Of a stretch of 64,000 nucleotides of DNA, positions 1 to 9,596 are shown in pieces. The DNA is from Polynucleobacter sp. UK-Kesae-W10 (lineage in GTDB: Bacteria; Pseudomonadota; Gammaproteobacteria; Burkholderiales; Burkholderiaceae). Below the pieces are notes generated by a model. That model was given only the letters and a program-made list of their open reading frames with translations, was not told the origin of the DNA and made no database searches. Numbering within the stretch: the first letter of the stretch is position 1; each line of letters opens with the position of its first letter. The stretch covers positions 234,986 through 298,985 of the forward strand of contig NZ_JACVQB010000001.1 in assembly GCF_018881575.1 (NCBI RefSeq), in the 5' to 3' direction. The position numbers were made by a program, and so were the translations under genes.

Positions 1-2
1 AA

Positions 3-1301
<1,299 letters not shown>

Positions 1302-1303
1302 AC

Positions 1304-1798
1304 ATGGCATCTAAAAAATTAAAACCACCCAAGGTGGACCGATCTTCCATTATTGTGAAATCTTCACCGATTCATGGAAAGGGCGTATTTGTGGCCAAGC
1401 CCATTAAAAAAGGCCAAGCCATTATTGAGTACAAAGGTGAGCGTATTAGTTGGAAGCTCGCTGAAAAGCGCCACCCCCACGACCCTAAGGATCCCAATCA
1501 CACCTTCTACTTTTCTTTAGAAGATGGTCGCGTTATTGATGCCAAATACGGTGGCAATGCCGCACGCTGGATTAATCACTCTTGCAAGCCTAGCTGTGAA
1601 ACGCGCGAAGATAGTTTTAATGGAAAGCCGCGCGTCTTTATTTATGCAAAGCGCGCCCTCAAAGTTGGTGAAGAGTTGTTTTATGACTACTCTTTAGATG
1701 TTGAGGGCAAGGTCACGAAAGAGATGAAAAAAGATTATGAGTGTCGCTGTGGCGCGAAGAAATGTCGCGGCACAATGCTGGCGCTTGACGGTAAATAA
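1304..1798 (+). CDS. SET domain protein, putative protein-lysine methyltransferase
   Basis: A 164-residue protein that is almost only a SET domain. Visible motifs are HGKG at residues 24-27 (SAM-binding side), NHSCKPSC at 91-98 (the pseudoknot NHS motif), GEELFYDYS at 122-130 (catalytic Tyr region), and a post-SET cysteine cluster CRCG...KKCRG at 147-156, which with Cys94/98 could bind zinc. The family transfers methyl groups from SAM to lysine side chains; the bacterial substrate is unknown. The ATG lies 2 bases after the gyrB stop and no separate promoter is evident, so it is probably cotranscribed with gyrB. The basic N-terminus (KKLKPPK) could aid nucleic acid or ribosome contact, which is speculation. 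Confidence 0.88.
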   Translation: MASKKLKPPKVDRSSIIVKSSPIHGKGVFVAKPIKKGQAIIEYKGERISWKLAEKRHPHDPKDPNHTFYFSLEDGRVIDAKYGGNAARWINHSCKPSCETREDSFNGKPRVFIYAKRALKVGEELFYDYSLDVEGKVTKEMKKDYECRCGAKKCRGTMLALDGK

Positions 1799-1806
1799 TT
1801 CGCCCT

Positions 1807-2031
1807 ATGCTGTACATCACGATTCAAGAGCTCGAGGCGGCCATTAATTATTGGCGCAGCCAATCGCCTTCGGCGGGTGATGAGCTATGCCTATGTCCAG
1901 AAGCATCTGCACTGGCAAAGTCTTACGCCCTCATGATTATTCAGGGCGCTCAAAGATTGCCCATGGATGTTTTGGATGAGTCCGCAAGAGAAGCTATTCA
2001 AAAGTTCGTGAAAACTTCACAAAACTCCTAA
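1807..2031 (+). CDS. DUF3717-type small protein
   Basis: A 74-residue acidic, probably cytosolic protein with no signal peptide or membrane segment. The pattern ITIQELEAAINYWRSQSP followed by an alpha-helical stretch resembles the DUF3717 family of small Betaproteobacterial proteins, whose function is not known to me. It follows the SET gene by 8 bases, so a gyrB-SET-DUF3717 transcript is likely. The stop codon overlaps the first base of an inverted repeat that may end this transcript. Confidence 0.75.
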   Translation: MLYITIQELEAAINYWRSQSPSAGDELCLCPEASALAKSYALMIIQGAQRLPMDVLDESAREAIQKFVKTSQNS

Positions 2032-2063
2032 GCGATAAACCCATAGCATTTAGGGTTATCGCT
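2031..2063 (+). terminator. Hairpin after the gyrB cluster, possible terminator
   Basis: AGCGATAAACCC (2031-2042) pairs with GGGTTATCGCT (2053-2063) with one bulged A and a 10-base loop. It lies directly at the end of the upstream cluster, but is followed by TATATA rather than a T run, so it may be a weak terminator or an mRNA-end stabilising structure. Confidence 0.45.
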
Positions 2064-2124
2064 ATATATAGCAACGCGGTCTTGAGTTATTCTCAATACC
2101 TTGCCCCAAGAAGGGGTAGAGGGT

Positions 2125-2892
2125 ATGAGCTTGCAAGAAACAATCTTAAAAACAATCGGGCTGGGCAAATCCTTCAAAGGATTTTCTGCGGTAAGTGACG
2201 TTAACCTAGACGTTACTCGGGGAACTATTCACGCCTTAATCGGCCCAAATGGCGCAGGTAAAACGACCTGCTTTAATCTCCTGACAAAATTTTTAGAGCC
2301 CAGTAGTGGCCAAATTTTGTTTAATGGTTTCGATATCACCAATGAGGCGCCTGCACAAATTGCACGGCGCGGCGTGATCCGTTCGTTCCAAATTTCGGCA
2401 GTTTTTCCACATCTAACCGTCCTGGAGAATGTTCGTGTTGCACTGCAGCGAGGATTGGGCACGGAATTCCACTTCTGGAAATCAGGCGATTCTTTGAATG
2501 TCCTCAATGAGCGCGCCCAGGCGCTTTTACATGAGGTTGGTCTTGAGGCGTTTGCCCACGAAGAAACCTTGAACTTGGCTTATGGCCGCAAGCGGGCATT
2601 AGAAATTGCCACTACTTTGGCGATGGAGCCCGAGTTAATGCTCTTGGATGAACCAACGCAAGGTATGGGGCATGAAGACGTGGAGCGCGTTACCGAATTA
2701 ATTGATCGTGTGGCGAAGGGCCGCACGATTTTGATGGTTGAACACAATATGAAGGTGGTTTCTTCAATTGCAGATCGCATCACTGTGCTGCAACGTGGGT
2801 CGATACTGGCCGAGGGTAGTTATCACGAAGTCTCAACCAATCCTTTGGTGGTTGAGGCTTATATGGGCAGCCACGGGGGAGAAGCGCTATGA
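2125..2892 (+). CDS. ABC transporter ATP-binding protein, LivG type
   Basis: Cytoplasmic ATPase of a branched-chain-amino-acid-type (HAAT family) importer, 255 residues. Walker A GPNGAGKTT is at about 40-48, an LAYGRKR signature at about 151-157 (the LivG-type variant of LSGGQ), Walker B LMLLDE at 171-176 and the switch His in MVEHN. I chose ATG 2125, preceded by AAGGGG at 2111-2116, over the in-frame TTG at 2101, which would add eight residues. The stop overlaps the next start (ATGA), as is usual for the paired LivG/LivF ATPases. The transported substrate cannot be told from the ATPase. Confidence 0.93.
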   Translation: MSLQETILKTIGLGKSFKGFSAVSDVNLDVTRGTIHALIGPNGAGKTTCFNLLTKFLEPSSGQILFNGFDITNEAPAQIARRGVIRSFQISAVFPHLTVLENVRVALQRGLGTEFHFWKSGDSLNVLNERAQALLHEVGLEAFAHEETLNLAYGRKRALEIATTLAMEPELMLLDEPTQGMGHEDVERVTELIDRVAKGRTILMVEHNMKVVSSIADRITVLQRGSILAEGSYHEVSTNPLVVEAYMGSHGGEAL

Positions 2893-3590
2893 CCATGGCC
2901 CTCGAAGTTAAAAATTTAGAGTCTTGGTATGGTGAATCCCACATTCTGCATGGCGTGAATTTTGCTGTGCGTGATGGCGAGGTGGTAACCCTATTAGGTA
3001 GAAATGGTGCCGGTCGCAGCACTATTCTCAAAACCATTTTGGGCTTAACTAGCAAGAGAACCGGCTCGGTAGAGGTTTATGGGGCCGAGACGATTTCAAT
3101 GCCAACCTACAAAATTGCTCGCCTAGGTGTTGGCTTCTGCCCAGAAGAGCGGGGCATCTTTGCTAGCCTAAGTACAGAAGAGAATTTGCTTCTATTGCCT
3201 GAAATTGCTCCGGGCGGCATGGGTTTGGATGAGATTTACGAAATGTTTCCAAATCTCTACGAGAGAAGAAATAGCCCGGGCACGCGTTTATCTGGTGGCG
3301 AGCAGCAAATGTTGGCCATGGCCCGCATTCTTAGAACGGGCGCAAAACTTTTGCTTTTGGATGAGATCACCGAAGGCTTGGCGCCGGTGATTGTGCAAAA
3401 ACTAGGTGAGGTTGTTACGAGTCTGCGCAACAAGGGCTTCACGATTGTTTTGGTTGAACAGAATTTCCGCTTTGCTGCACCTTTGGCTGATCGCCATTAT
3501 GTAGTTGAGCATGGCAATGTGGTTGAGGTGGTGCAGCAAAACGAGCTTGCTGAAAAAGCGGCCCTATTAAATGAGTATCTTGGTGTTTAG
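2889..3590 (+). CDS. ABC transporter ATP-binding protein, LivF type, with Arg in Walker A
   Basis: Second ATPase of the same importer, 233 residues. The Walker A reads GRNGAGRST at 37-45, so the invariant lysine is replaced by Arg43 (codon CGC). The signature LSGGEQQ (134-140), Walker B LLLLDE (154-159) and the TEGLAP stretch are intact, although the usual Pro after DE is Ile160. The start overlaps the preceding stop by 4 bases, with GGGGGAG as ribosome binding site; a second in-frame ATG lies at 2895. In LivF-type proteins this subunit pairs with LivG in a heterodimer. Whether the Arg form hydrolyses ATP is not known from sequence; it may work as a degenerate site. Confidence 0.92.
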   Translation: MTMALEVKNLESWYGESHILHGVNFAVRDGEVVTLLGRNGAGRSTILKTILGLTSKRTGSVEVYGAETISMPTYKIARLGVGFCPEERGIFASLSTEENLLLLPEIAPGGMGLDEIYEMFPNLYERRNSPGTRLSGGEQQMLAMARILRTGAKLLLLDEITEGLAPVIVQKLGEVVTSLRNKGFTIVLVEQNFRFAAPLADRHYVVEHGNVVEVVQQNELAEKAALLNEYLGV

Positions 3591-3612
3591 TGGTTTTATT
3601 TAGGAGATAACA

Positions 3613-4836
3613 ATGAAGTTAAAGCAAATAACCGCAAGCCTGGTGGCAGCGACGATGTTCGCCTCAAACCCAGTTTTTGCACAATCTGGTTCTAAAGTTA
3701 GTGGTGACGTTGTCAAGATCGGTGTGTTGACCGACTTGTCTTCTACTTATTCTGATTTGGCTGGTCCTGGTGCGGTGATCGCCGCCAAAATGGCAATTGC
3801 TGATTTTTCTAAAGACGGCACCGTGATTGGCAAAAAGATTGAGCTAGTTAGCGCAGATCACCAAAACAAAGCCGACATCGCCGCCAATAAGGCGCGCGAG
3901 TGGTACGACAAAGATGGTGTGGATGTGATTGTTGAGTTGGTTTCAACCAACGTTGCCTTGGCGGTAATGGAAGTGGCTGAGCAAAAGAACAAGATCACCT
4001 TGGTTTCTGGGGCTGGTTCACTCCCAATCACCAACGAAAAATGTACAGCTAATAACGTTCACTGGACATACGACACTTATGCGCTATCAAACGGTACTGG
4101 TAAGGCTGTTGTAAAGCAGGGTAAAAAGAATTGGTACTTCATTACTGCTGACTATGCTTTTGGCGCCGCTCTTGAGAAAGATGCTACTGCTGTTGTAAAT
4201 GCAAACGGCGGTAAAGTTTTGGGAACAAGTAAACATCCATTTCCTAACAGTGATTTTTCTTCATACTTGTTGAAGGCGCAAGCTAGTGGCGCTGATGTTG
4301 TAGCCTTGGCCAACGCTGGACAAGACACCATTAACACCGTTAAACAGGCCTCTGAGTTTGGAATTAACAAGAAACAAACAGTTGTACCTTTGTTGATGTT
4401 TATCTCGGATGTGCACTCTTTGGGTTTGAATGCTGCTCAAGGCATGTACCTTACAGAAGGCTTCTACTGGGATAAAGACGACAAAACACGTGCCTTCTCT
4501 AAGCGCTTCATCTTGCAACACAAGCGTATGCCAACCAGTGTTCAGGCTGGCGTTTACTCATCTGTTTTGGCTTACTTAAACGCCGTTCAAAAAGCTGGTA
4601 CTGATGACACCCAGGCGGTAATGAAGGCCTTGAAGTCCACCAATATTGACGATGGTTTGTTCAAAGGCAAGATTCGTGCCGATGGTAAGTTTGAGCATGA
4701 CATGTATTTGCTAGAGGTGAAAAAGCCAGCTGATTCTAAGAGCCCATGGGACTACTACAACGTTAAGGCGGTTATACCTGCGGCTGAGGCGACTTTGCCA
4801 TTGTCTCAATCGAAGTGCAAATTAGTTAACAAGTAA
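3613..4836 (+). CDS. Periplasmic substrate-binding protein of HAAT-type ABC transporter
   Basis: A 407-residue exported binding protein of the Leu/Ile/Val-binding (Peripla_BP_6) fold. The N-terminus has a lysine-containing n-region, a hydrophobic core and an Ala-x-Ala-like cut before QSGSK near residue 23, so Sec export is expected. The mature part begins with VKIGVLTDLSSTYSD, the usual first strand of these proteins. An AGGAGA ribosome binding site lies 5 bases before the ATG. It sits between the ATPase and permease genes, as a high-output component. Relatives bind branched-chain amino acids, amides, urea or aromatic acids; the ligand here is undetermined. Confidence 0.92.
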   Translation: MKLKQITASLVAATMFASNPVFAQSGSKVSGDVVKIGVLTDLSSTYSDLAGPGAVIAAKMAIADFSKDGTVIGKKIELVSADHQNKADIAANKAREWYDKDGVDVIVELVSTNVALAVMEVAEQKNKITLVSGAGSLPITNEKCTANNVHWTYDTYALSNGTGKAVVKQGKKNWYFITADYAFGAALEKDATAVVNANGGKVLGTSKHPFPNSDFSSYLLKAQASGADVVALANAGQDTINTVKQASEFGINKKQTVVPLLMFISDVHSLGLNAAQGMYLTEGFYWDKDDKTRAFSKRFILQHKRMPTSVQAGVYSSVLAYLNAVQKAGTDDTQAVMKALKSTNIDDGLFKGKIRADGKFEHDMYLLEVKKPADSKSPWDYYNVKAVIPAAEATLPLSQSKCKLVNK

Positions 4837-4854
4837 GTTACTTAGAAATCAAGA

Positions 4855-5775
4855 ATGTTTGAACTTCTCGGAATTACCCCTCAAGGGCTGGTTGCCCAGC
4901 TCTTGGTGGGGCTTATCAATGGCTCTTTTTATGCCATATTGAGTTTGGGATTGGCCATTATTTTTGGCCTTCTCAACATTATTAATTTTGCCCATGGTGC
5001 GCAATACACGATGGGCGCATTTATTGCGTGGATTGGTTTAACGCAAATTAGTCAGTGGTTAGGATTCCCTGAGCTGACGATTAATTACTGGTTTGCTTTA
5101 ATCGTGGTTCCCTTGGTATTGGCGGGATTTGGTTTGATTCTTGAGCGCACGATGTTGCGACGCCTCTATCACTTGGACCATCTTTACGGCTTGTTGCTCA
5201 CTTTTGGTTTGGCTTTAATCATTGAGGGTATGTTCCGTCATTGGTATGGTATCTCTGGTGAGAGCTATCCAGCCCCAGAGCTGCTTCAAGGCGCCATCCC
5301 CTTAGAGTCCATTGGCATCATTCTGCCTATTTATCGCTTATGGGTGGTGGTGATCTCGTTAACAGTTTGCTTTTCTACTTGGTACGTTATTGAGAGAACT
5401 AAGCTTGGGGCCTACTTGCGCGCCGGCACTGAAAACCCAAAATTGCTCCAGGCTTTTGGCATTAATGTTCCCTTGATGATTTCCTTGGCTTACGCATATG
5501 GTGTAGGTCTTGCTGGTTTTGCCGGCGTCTTAGCGGCCCCTATTTTTCAAGTAAACCCATTGATGGGTTCCAACCTCATTATTGTGGTTTTTGCGGTGGT
5601 GGTGATTGGCGGCATGGGTTCAATCATGGGCGCCATCTTGACTGGTCTGGGCTTAGGTCTGGTTGAGGGTCTCACCAAAGTGTTTTATCCAGAAGCTTCT
5701 GGCGTTGTGATTTTTGTGATCATGGCAATCGTGTTGTTGATTCGTCCTGCTGGACTATTCGGGCGGGAAAAATAA
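4855..5775 (+). CDS. ABC transporter permease, LivH type
   Basis: A 306-residue inner-membrane permease with about eight hydrophobic segments and the family's N-terminal motif (GLINGSFYAILSLGLAIIFG at about 18-37, then NFAHGA). The cytoplasmic coupling loop includes the stretch RTKLGAYLRAGTENPKLLQAFGI at about 181-203, characteristic of LivH, followed by the GGMGSIMGA segment. It follows the binding protein by 18 bases and precedes the second permease by 2 bases, so the five genes form one operon. Confidence 0.93.
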   Translation: MFELLGITPQGLVAQLLVGLINGSFYAILSLGLAIIFGLLNIINFAHGAQYTMGAFIAWIGLTQISQWLGFPELTINYWFALIVVPLVLAGFGLILERTMLRRLYHLDHLYGLLLTFGLALIIEGMFRHWYGISGESYPAPELLQGAIPLESIGIILPIYRLWVVVISLTVCFSTWYVIERTKLGAYLRAGTENPKLLQAFGINVPLMISLAYAYGVGLAGFAGVLAAPIFQVNPLMGSNLIIVVFAVVVIGGMGSIMGAILTGLGLGLVEGLTKVFYPEASGVVIFVIMAIVLLIRPAGLFGREK

Positions 5776-5777
5776 TC

Positions 5778-6707
5778 ATGAATCCAAAAACAAAATTGTT
5801 GTATGGCATCTTGGTTTTAATTGCGCTTCTATTGCCTTTCCAGGACTTCATTTATCTTGTGTTTGCGATGAAGGTGCTTTGTTTTGCACTTTTTGCCTGC
5901 GCGTTTAATTTGCTATTGGGTTTTACTGGCCTTCTATCTTTTGGTCACGCAGCATTCTTTGGAACGGCCGCCTACATTACAGCTTATTTTTGCAAAGAGA
6001 TGGGCCTTTCTCCGGAGTTTGGAATCATATTGGGGGTTATCGGATCTGGGGTGCTCGGCTATCTCATTGGTTCTTTGGCCATTCGTCGCCAAGGCATTTA
6101 TTTTGCGATGGTTACCTTGGCACTGTCCCAAATGATCTATTTCTTGGCCGTTCAACTGCCTTATACCGGTGGCGAAGATGGTATCCAGGGCGTTCCTCGC
6201 GGCATGTTATTTGGCTTGATCGATCTCAAAGATGACGTTGCCATGTATTACTTTGTATTGGCCGTTTTCTTGTTTGGTTTTGCCTTGATCATGCGCGCAG
6301 TTCACTCTCCATTCGGCCAAGTCCTCAAAGCCATTCGTGAAAACGAACCTCGCGCAATCTCTCTGGGTTACGACGTGGACCGCTTTAAGCTGATGTCTTT
6401 TGTGCTCTCCGCCGCCCTGTCTGGTTTGGCTGGCTCAATGAAGTCATTGGTATTCCAATTGGCGACATTAACGGATGTTCATTGGCACATGTCGGGCGAA
6501 GTGGTGTTGATGACATTGCTTGGTGGCATGGGAACCATTCTTGGTCCAGTGGTTGGTGCTGGCATCGTTGTTGGTTTGCAAAACTACCTTGCTAACATTG
6601 GCTCATGGAGCACGATTGCGACAGGATTTATTTTTGTAGTTTGCGTACTAGCATTCCGACGTGGCGTTGTTGGTGAAATTGCCGCGCACTTTAAAAACAA
6701 AAACTGA
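5778..6707 (+). CDS. ABC transporter permease, LivM type
   Basis: A 309-residue integral membrane permease that would pair with the preceding LivH-type subunit. Family hallmarks are NLLLGFTGLLSFGHAAFFG (about 45-63), the RRQGIYFAMVTLALSQM loop (about 103-119), and the coupling stretch VLKAIRENEPRAISLGYD near 191-208. It is the last gene of the importer operon; an AT-rich inverted repeat (AAAAACAAAAAC...GTTTTTTGTTTTT) overlaps its end, and a second hairpin follows at 6741-6767. Confidence 0.93.
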   Translation: MNPKTKLLYGILVLIALLLPFQDFIYLVFAMKVLCFALFACAFNLLLGFTGLLSFGHAAFFGTAAYITAYFCKEMGLSPEFGIILGVIGSGVLGYLIGSLAIRRQGIYFAMVTLALSQMIYFLAVQLPYTGGEDGIQGVPRGMLFGLIDLKDDVAMYYFVLAVFLFGFALIMRAVHSPFGQVLKAIRENEPRAISLGYDVDRFKLMSFVLSAALSGLAGSMKSLVFQLATLTDVHWHMSGEVVLMTLLGGMGTILGPVVGAGIVVGLQNYLANIGSWSTIATGFIFVVCVLAFRRGVVGEIAAHFKNKN

Positions 6708-6740
6708 GTTTTTTGTTTTTCCTTTTATTATTTGGTTTTA

Positions 6741-6767
6741 GTACGGCGCGCTTGAAAAGCGCCGTAC
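6741..6767 (+). terminator. Hairpin downstream of the ABC importer operon
   Basis: GTACGGCGC (6741-6749) and GCGCCGTAC (6759-6767) form a perfect 9-bp stem with a 9-base loop. It is followed by TCATTTAAATAAA rather than a clean T run, so termination is plausible but not certain. A preceding A/T-only inverted repeat at about 6694-6720 may add to it. Confidence 0.5.
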
Positions 6768-6817
6768 TCATTTAAATAAAAGAGACGCTCATCGAATTTT
6801 CAATTTATATCTGGCCA

Positions 6818-7567
6818 TTGCTTTTAGCGATGGCTTTTTTTGCGGGACTGGTGGATGCAGTTGCTGGCGGCGGCGGCTTGATTCAAGTACCAGCGCTGTT
6901 TGCCGCCTATCCCGATGCCCCACCTGCCACCCTATTGGCAACCAATAAGGTTTCTGCTGTTGGCGGAACCTTAAATGCCGCGCGCAGATATTTACGACAC
7001 GTTGCTTTGCCTTGGGCGATAGTGGGCCCGGCAATTATTGCGGGCTTCATTGGCTCTTTGGCGGGTGCAAATGCGGTCAGTAATTTTCCAGCGGAGCCTT
7101 TACGCAAAGCGCTGCCCTTTGTTCTGTTGTTCTTATTGTTGTACACCTGGTTTCAGCCATCACTTGGAGAGGCGCATGCGCCAAAAGAGTCAAGCCGGAT
7201 CCAGCAAATCAAGGGCGTGGTTTTGGGTTTGACGATTGGTTTTTACGATGGCTTCTTTGGTCCCGGCACCGGCAGTTTTTTATTGTTTGGGTTTGTGCGC
7301 TTTTTTGGCTTTGATTTCTTGCACGCTTCTGCTGCCACCAAGTTGGTGAATGTTGCGACGAACTTAGCTGCGATTTTGATGTTGGCCAGCTTGGGTCAAA
7401 TTAATTGGCCGCTTGGCTTTGCCATGATGATCGCCAACATTGCAGGCAGTCAGTTTGGAAGTCGCCTGGCAATTCAGCATGGCAGCGCCTTTGTGAGAAA
7501 GGCGTTTTTAGTCATTGTCAGTGCGTTGATTCTAAAATCCGCCTGGAACGCCTATTTCATTAATTAA
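6818..7567 (+). CDS. TSUP family membrane protein (TauE/SafE-like exporter)
   Basis: A 249-residue polytopic protein of about seven to eight membrane segments. GLVDAVAGGGGLIQVPAL at about 10-27 and the inverted second copy FYDGFFGPGTGSFLLFGFVR at about 141-160 are the duplicated signature of the TauE/SafE (4-toluenesulfonate uptake / sulfite export) family; substrate is unknown. The start is uncertain. No ATG or GTG is available upstream in frame, and the TTG at 6818 cuts into what looks like the first membrane helix, since in-frame codons from 6776 (stop at 6773) read on as TLIEFSIYIWPLLLAMAF. A non-standard start such as ACG 6785 or ATA 6776 is possible. Confidence 0.85.
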   Translation: MLLAMAFFAGLVDAVAGGGGLIQVPALFAAYPDAPPATLLATNKVSAVGGTLNAARRYLRHVALPWAIVGPAIIAGFIGSLAGANAVSNFPAEPLRKALPFVLLFLLLYTWFQPSLGEAHAPKESSRIQQIKGVVLGLTIGFYDGFFGPGTGSFLLFGFVRFFGFDFLHASAATKLVNVATNLAAILMLASLGQINWPLGFAMMIANIAGSQFGSRLAIQHGSAFVRKAFLVIVSALILKSAWNAYFIN

Positions 7568-7618
7568 ATCAGTCACTTATAGAACACGCCGTTGTTTTTG
7601 AATGATTTTTTCATGTTT

Positions 7619-7634
7619 TGTTTCACGTGAAACA
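7619..7634. promoter_or_regulatory. parS site, perfect 16-bp palindrome upstream of mnmG
   Basis: TGTTTCACGTGAAACA matches the consensus chromosomal ParB-binding site parS at all positions; symmetry extends to 20 bp (7617-7636). The genes for ParA and ParB lie 2.6 kb downstream. It overlaps the likely -35 region of the mnmG promoter. Confidence 0.95.
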
Positions 7635-7650
7635 AACAAAATGCTATGAT
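7622..7650 (+). promoter_or_regulatory. Candidate sigma-70 promoter of mnmG-rsmG-parAB
   Basis: TTCACG (7622-7627), a 17-base spacer and TATGAT (7645-7650) lie 24 bases before the mnmG start. The -10 is good; the -35 is weak and is part of the parS palindrome, so ParB binding could compete with RNA polymerase. Confidence 0.5.
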
Positions 7651-7673
7651 CATCGCCCTATCTGAGGCAAATC

Positions 7674-9596
7674 ATGCGTTATTCCAAAAGTTTCGATGTC
7701 ATTGTTGTTGGAGGCGGTCACGCTGGGACCGAGGCCGCCCTTGCGGCCGCCCGCATGGGTTGCGACACCCTCTTGATTACCCATAGCATCGAAAATTTAG
7801 GTGCTATGAGCTGCAACCCCTCCATCGGTGGAATTGGTAAAGGCCATTTAGTCAAAGAAATTGATGCCATGGGTGGCGCTATGGCGGCAGCCACGGATGA
7901 GGCGGGAATTCAATTTCGAATTCTGAATTCCAGCAAAGGACCTGCTGTGAGAGCAACTCGCGCCCAGGGTGACCGCGTTCTTTATAAAGCCGCCATTCGT
8001 CGTCGCTTAGAAAACCAGCCGAATTTAAGTCTTTTCCAGGCTGCAGTAGACGACCTTCTGGTGCAAGGCGATGAGGTTCGGGGTGTAGTAACCCAGATGG
8101 GTCTTGAATTCATGGCTAAAAAGGTGGTTTTGACAGCAGGAACCTTTTTAGATGGAAAAATTCATGTTGGCTTAAACAATTACGCAGGTGGCAGGGCTGG
8201 CGATCCGGCAGCCGTTTCGCTATCTGCCCGCTTAAAAGAATTAAAACTCCCCCAAGGAAGACTAAAGACCGGGACTCCACCGCGCATTGATGGCAGAACA
8301 ATCGACTTTTCCGTCATGCTTGAGCAGCCTGGCGACCTAGACCCCTTGCCGGTTTTTTCTTATTTGGGCCGTCCTGAGCAGCATCCTAAACAGGTTCCCT
8401 GCTGGATTTCTCATACAAATGAGAAAACCCACGACATTATTCGTGGGGGCCTAGATCGCTCCCCTATGTATACGGGAGTTATTGAGGGTGTTGGTCCGCG
8501 CTACTGCCCTTCTATTGAAGACAAAATTCATCGTTTTGCCTCTAGAAATAGCCATCAGATCTTTTTGGAGCCAGAGGGCCTGACAACGAACGAGTTTTAT
8601 CCCAACGGAATCTCAACCAGCCTTCCTTTTGATGTTCAGTGGGATTTAGTGCGCAGCATACGCGGTCTGGAGTCTGCAGTCATTGTGCGCCCAGGCTATG
8701 CAATTGAGTATGACTTCTTTGATCCCCGCCATTTGCGCCACAGTTTAGAGACCAGAGCCATTGCGGGCTTGTATTTTGCCGGTCAAATTAATGGCACTAC
8801 AGGTTATGAAGAGGCTGCAGCACAGGGCATGTTGGCTGGCATTAACGCTGGCCTGGCCGCTCAGGGCAAAGAGCCTTGGCTACCCAAACGAAGCGAGTCC
8901 TATATTGGCGTTTTGGTTGATGACTTAATTACCCGGGGTGTGCAAGAACCCTATCGGATGTTCACCAGTCGCGCTGAATACCGCCTCAGTTTGCGTGAAG
9001 ACAATGCCGATATGAGATTAACCGCTATTGGCCGCAAATTGGGTTTAGTAGACGATCATCGTTGGGAGGTGTTTTGTAGAAAACAGGACGCTGTTTCACG
9101 TGAAACATCTCGTTTGCAAGATATCTGGGTGGGCCCCAAGCATGAGGCAGCCCCCTTGGTTTCTCAGTTATTGGGCCAAGACCTCTCGCATGAGTGTAGT
9201 TTGGCGGAGTTATTGAGGCGTCCGGGCGTTACCTATGATGCAATTACTGCGCTGGGTGATGGATTGTGGTCCCCTGGTGTTTTGGATGATGACCTTGGTC
9301 TGGCTGCTCAAATCAGCGACCAAGTAGAGATTTCAGTGAAATACCAGGGATATATTGATCGTCAGGCAGTTGAAATTGCGCGCCAAGAACATAACGAGAC
9401 CTTTCCGCTTCCAGAATCCTTGGATTATGGGCAGGTGCTTGGCTTATCCAAAGAGGTCCAGCAGAAGTTGAATCTGCACAAACCGGAAACGCTTGGTCAG
9501 GCTGGCCGAATTTCTGGCGTAACTCCGGCAGCACTATCTCTTTTATTGGTTCATCTTAAAAAGGGCTTGGGCCGCACCCAAGAAACCCATGAGTGA
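7674..9596 (+). CDS. mnmG: tRNA uridine-34 carboxymethylaminomethyl modification enzyme MnmG (GidA)
   Basis: FAD-dependent subunit of the MnmE-MnmG complex, which makes the cmnm5 modification at wobble U34 of several tRNAs. The 640 residues are full length. The FAD-binding [10 protein letters not shown] motif is at about 12-21; [15 protein letters not shown] (about 46-60) and the C-terminal tRNA-binding region ([15 protein letters not shown]) are typical. Start ATG 7674 has GAGG at 7664-7667. The stop lies inside rsmG, whose start overlaps by 8 bases. The order mnmG-rsmG-parA-parB-atp is the classic near-origin arrangement. A second parS is embedded in the coding sequence at codons 474-478 (VSRET). 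Confidence 0.97.
   Translation: MRYSKSFDVIVVGGGHAGTEAALAAARMGCDTLLITHSIENLGAMSCNPSIGGIGKGHLVKEIDAMGGAMAAATDEAGIQFRILNSSKGPAVRATRAQGDRVLYKAAIRRRLENQPNLSLFQAAVDDLLVQGDEVRGVVTQMGLEFMAKKVVLTAGTFLDGKIHVGLNNYAGGRAGDPAAVSLSARLKELKLPQGRLKTGTPPRIDGRTIDFSVMLEQPGDLDPLPVFSYLGRPEQHPKQVPCWISHTNEKTHDIIRGGLDRSPMYTGVIEGVGPRYCPSIEDKIHRFASRNSHQIFLEPEGLTTNEFYPNGISTSLPFDVQWDLVRSIRGLESAVIVRPGYAIEYDFFDPRHLRHSLETRAIAGLYFAGQINGTTGYEEAAAQGMLAGINAGLAAQGKEPWLPKRSESYIGVLVDDLITRGVQEPYRMFTSRAEYRLSLREDNADMRLTAIGRKLGLVDDHRWEVFCRKQDAVSRETSRLQDIWVGPKHEAAPLVSQLLGQDLSHECSLAELLRRPGVTYDAITALGDGLWSPGVLDDDLGLAAQISDQVEISVKYQGYIDRQAVEIARQEHNETFPLPESLDYGQVLGLSKEVQQKLNLHKPETLGQAGRISGVTPAALSLLLVHLKKGLGRTQETHE
9092..9107. promoter_or_regulatory. 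parS site inside the mnmG coding sequence
   Basis: A second exact copy of TGTTTCACGTGAAACA, 1,473 bases from the first. It is read as codons GTT TCA CGT GAA ACA of mnmG, so it serves protein coding and, probably, ParB loading at once. Confidence 0.93.

Noticed and set aside
2889..3590. Possibility that the LivF-type gene is a pseudogene because of its altered Walker A
   Set aside because: Frame, length, coupling to neighbours and other ATPase motifs are intact, so it is treated as functional with an unusual residue.
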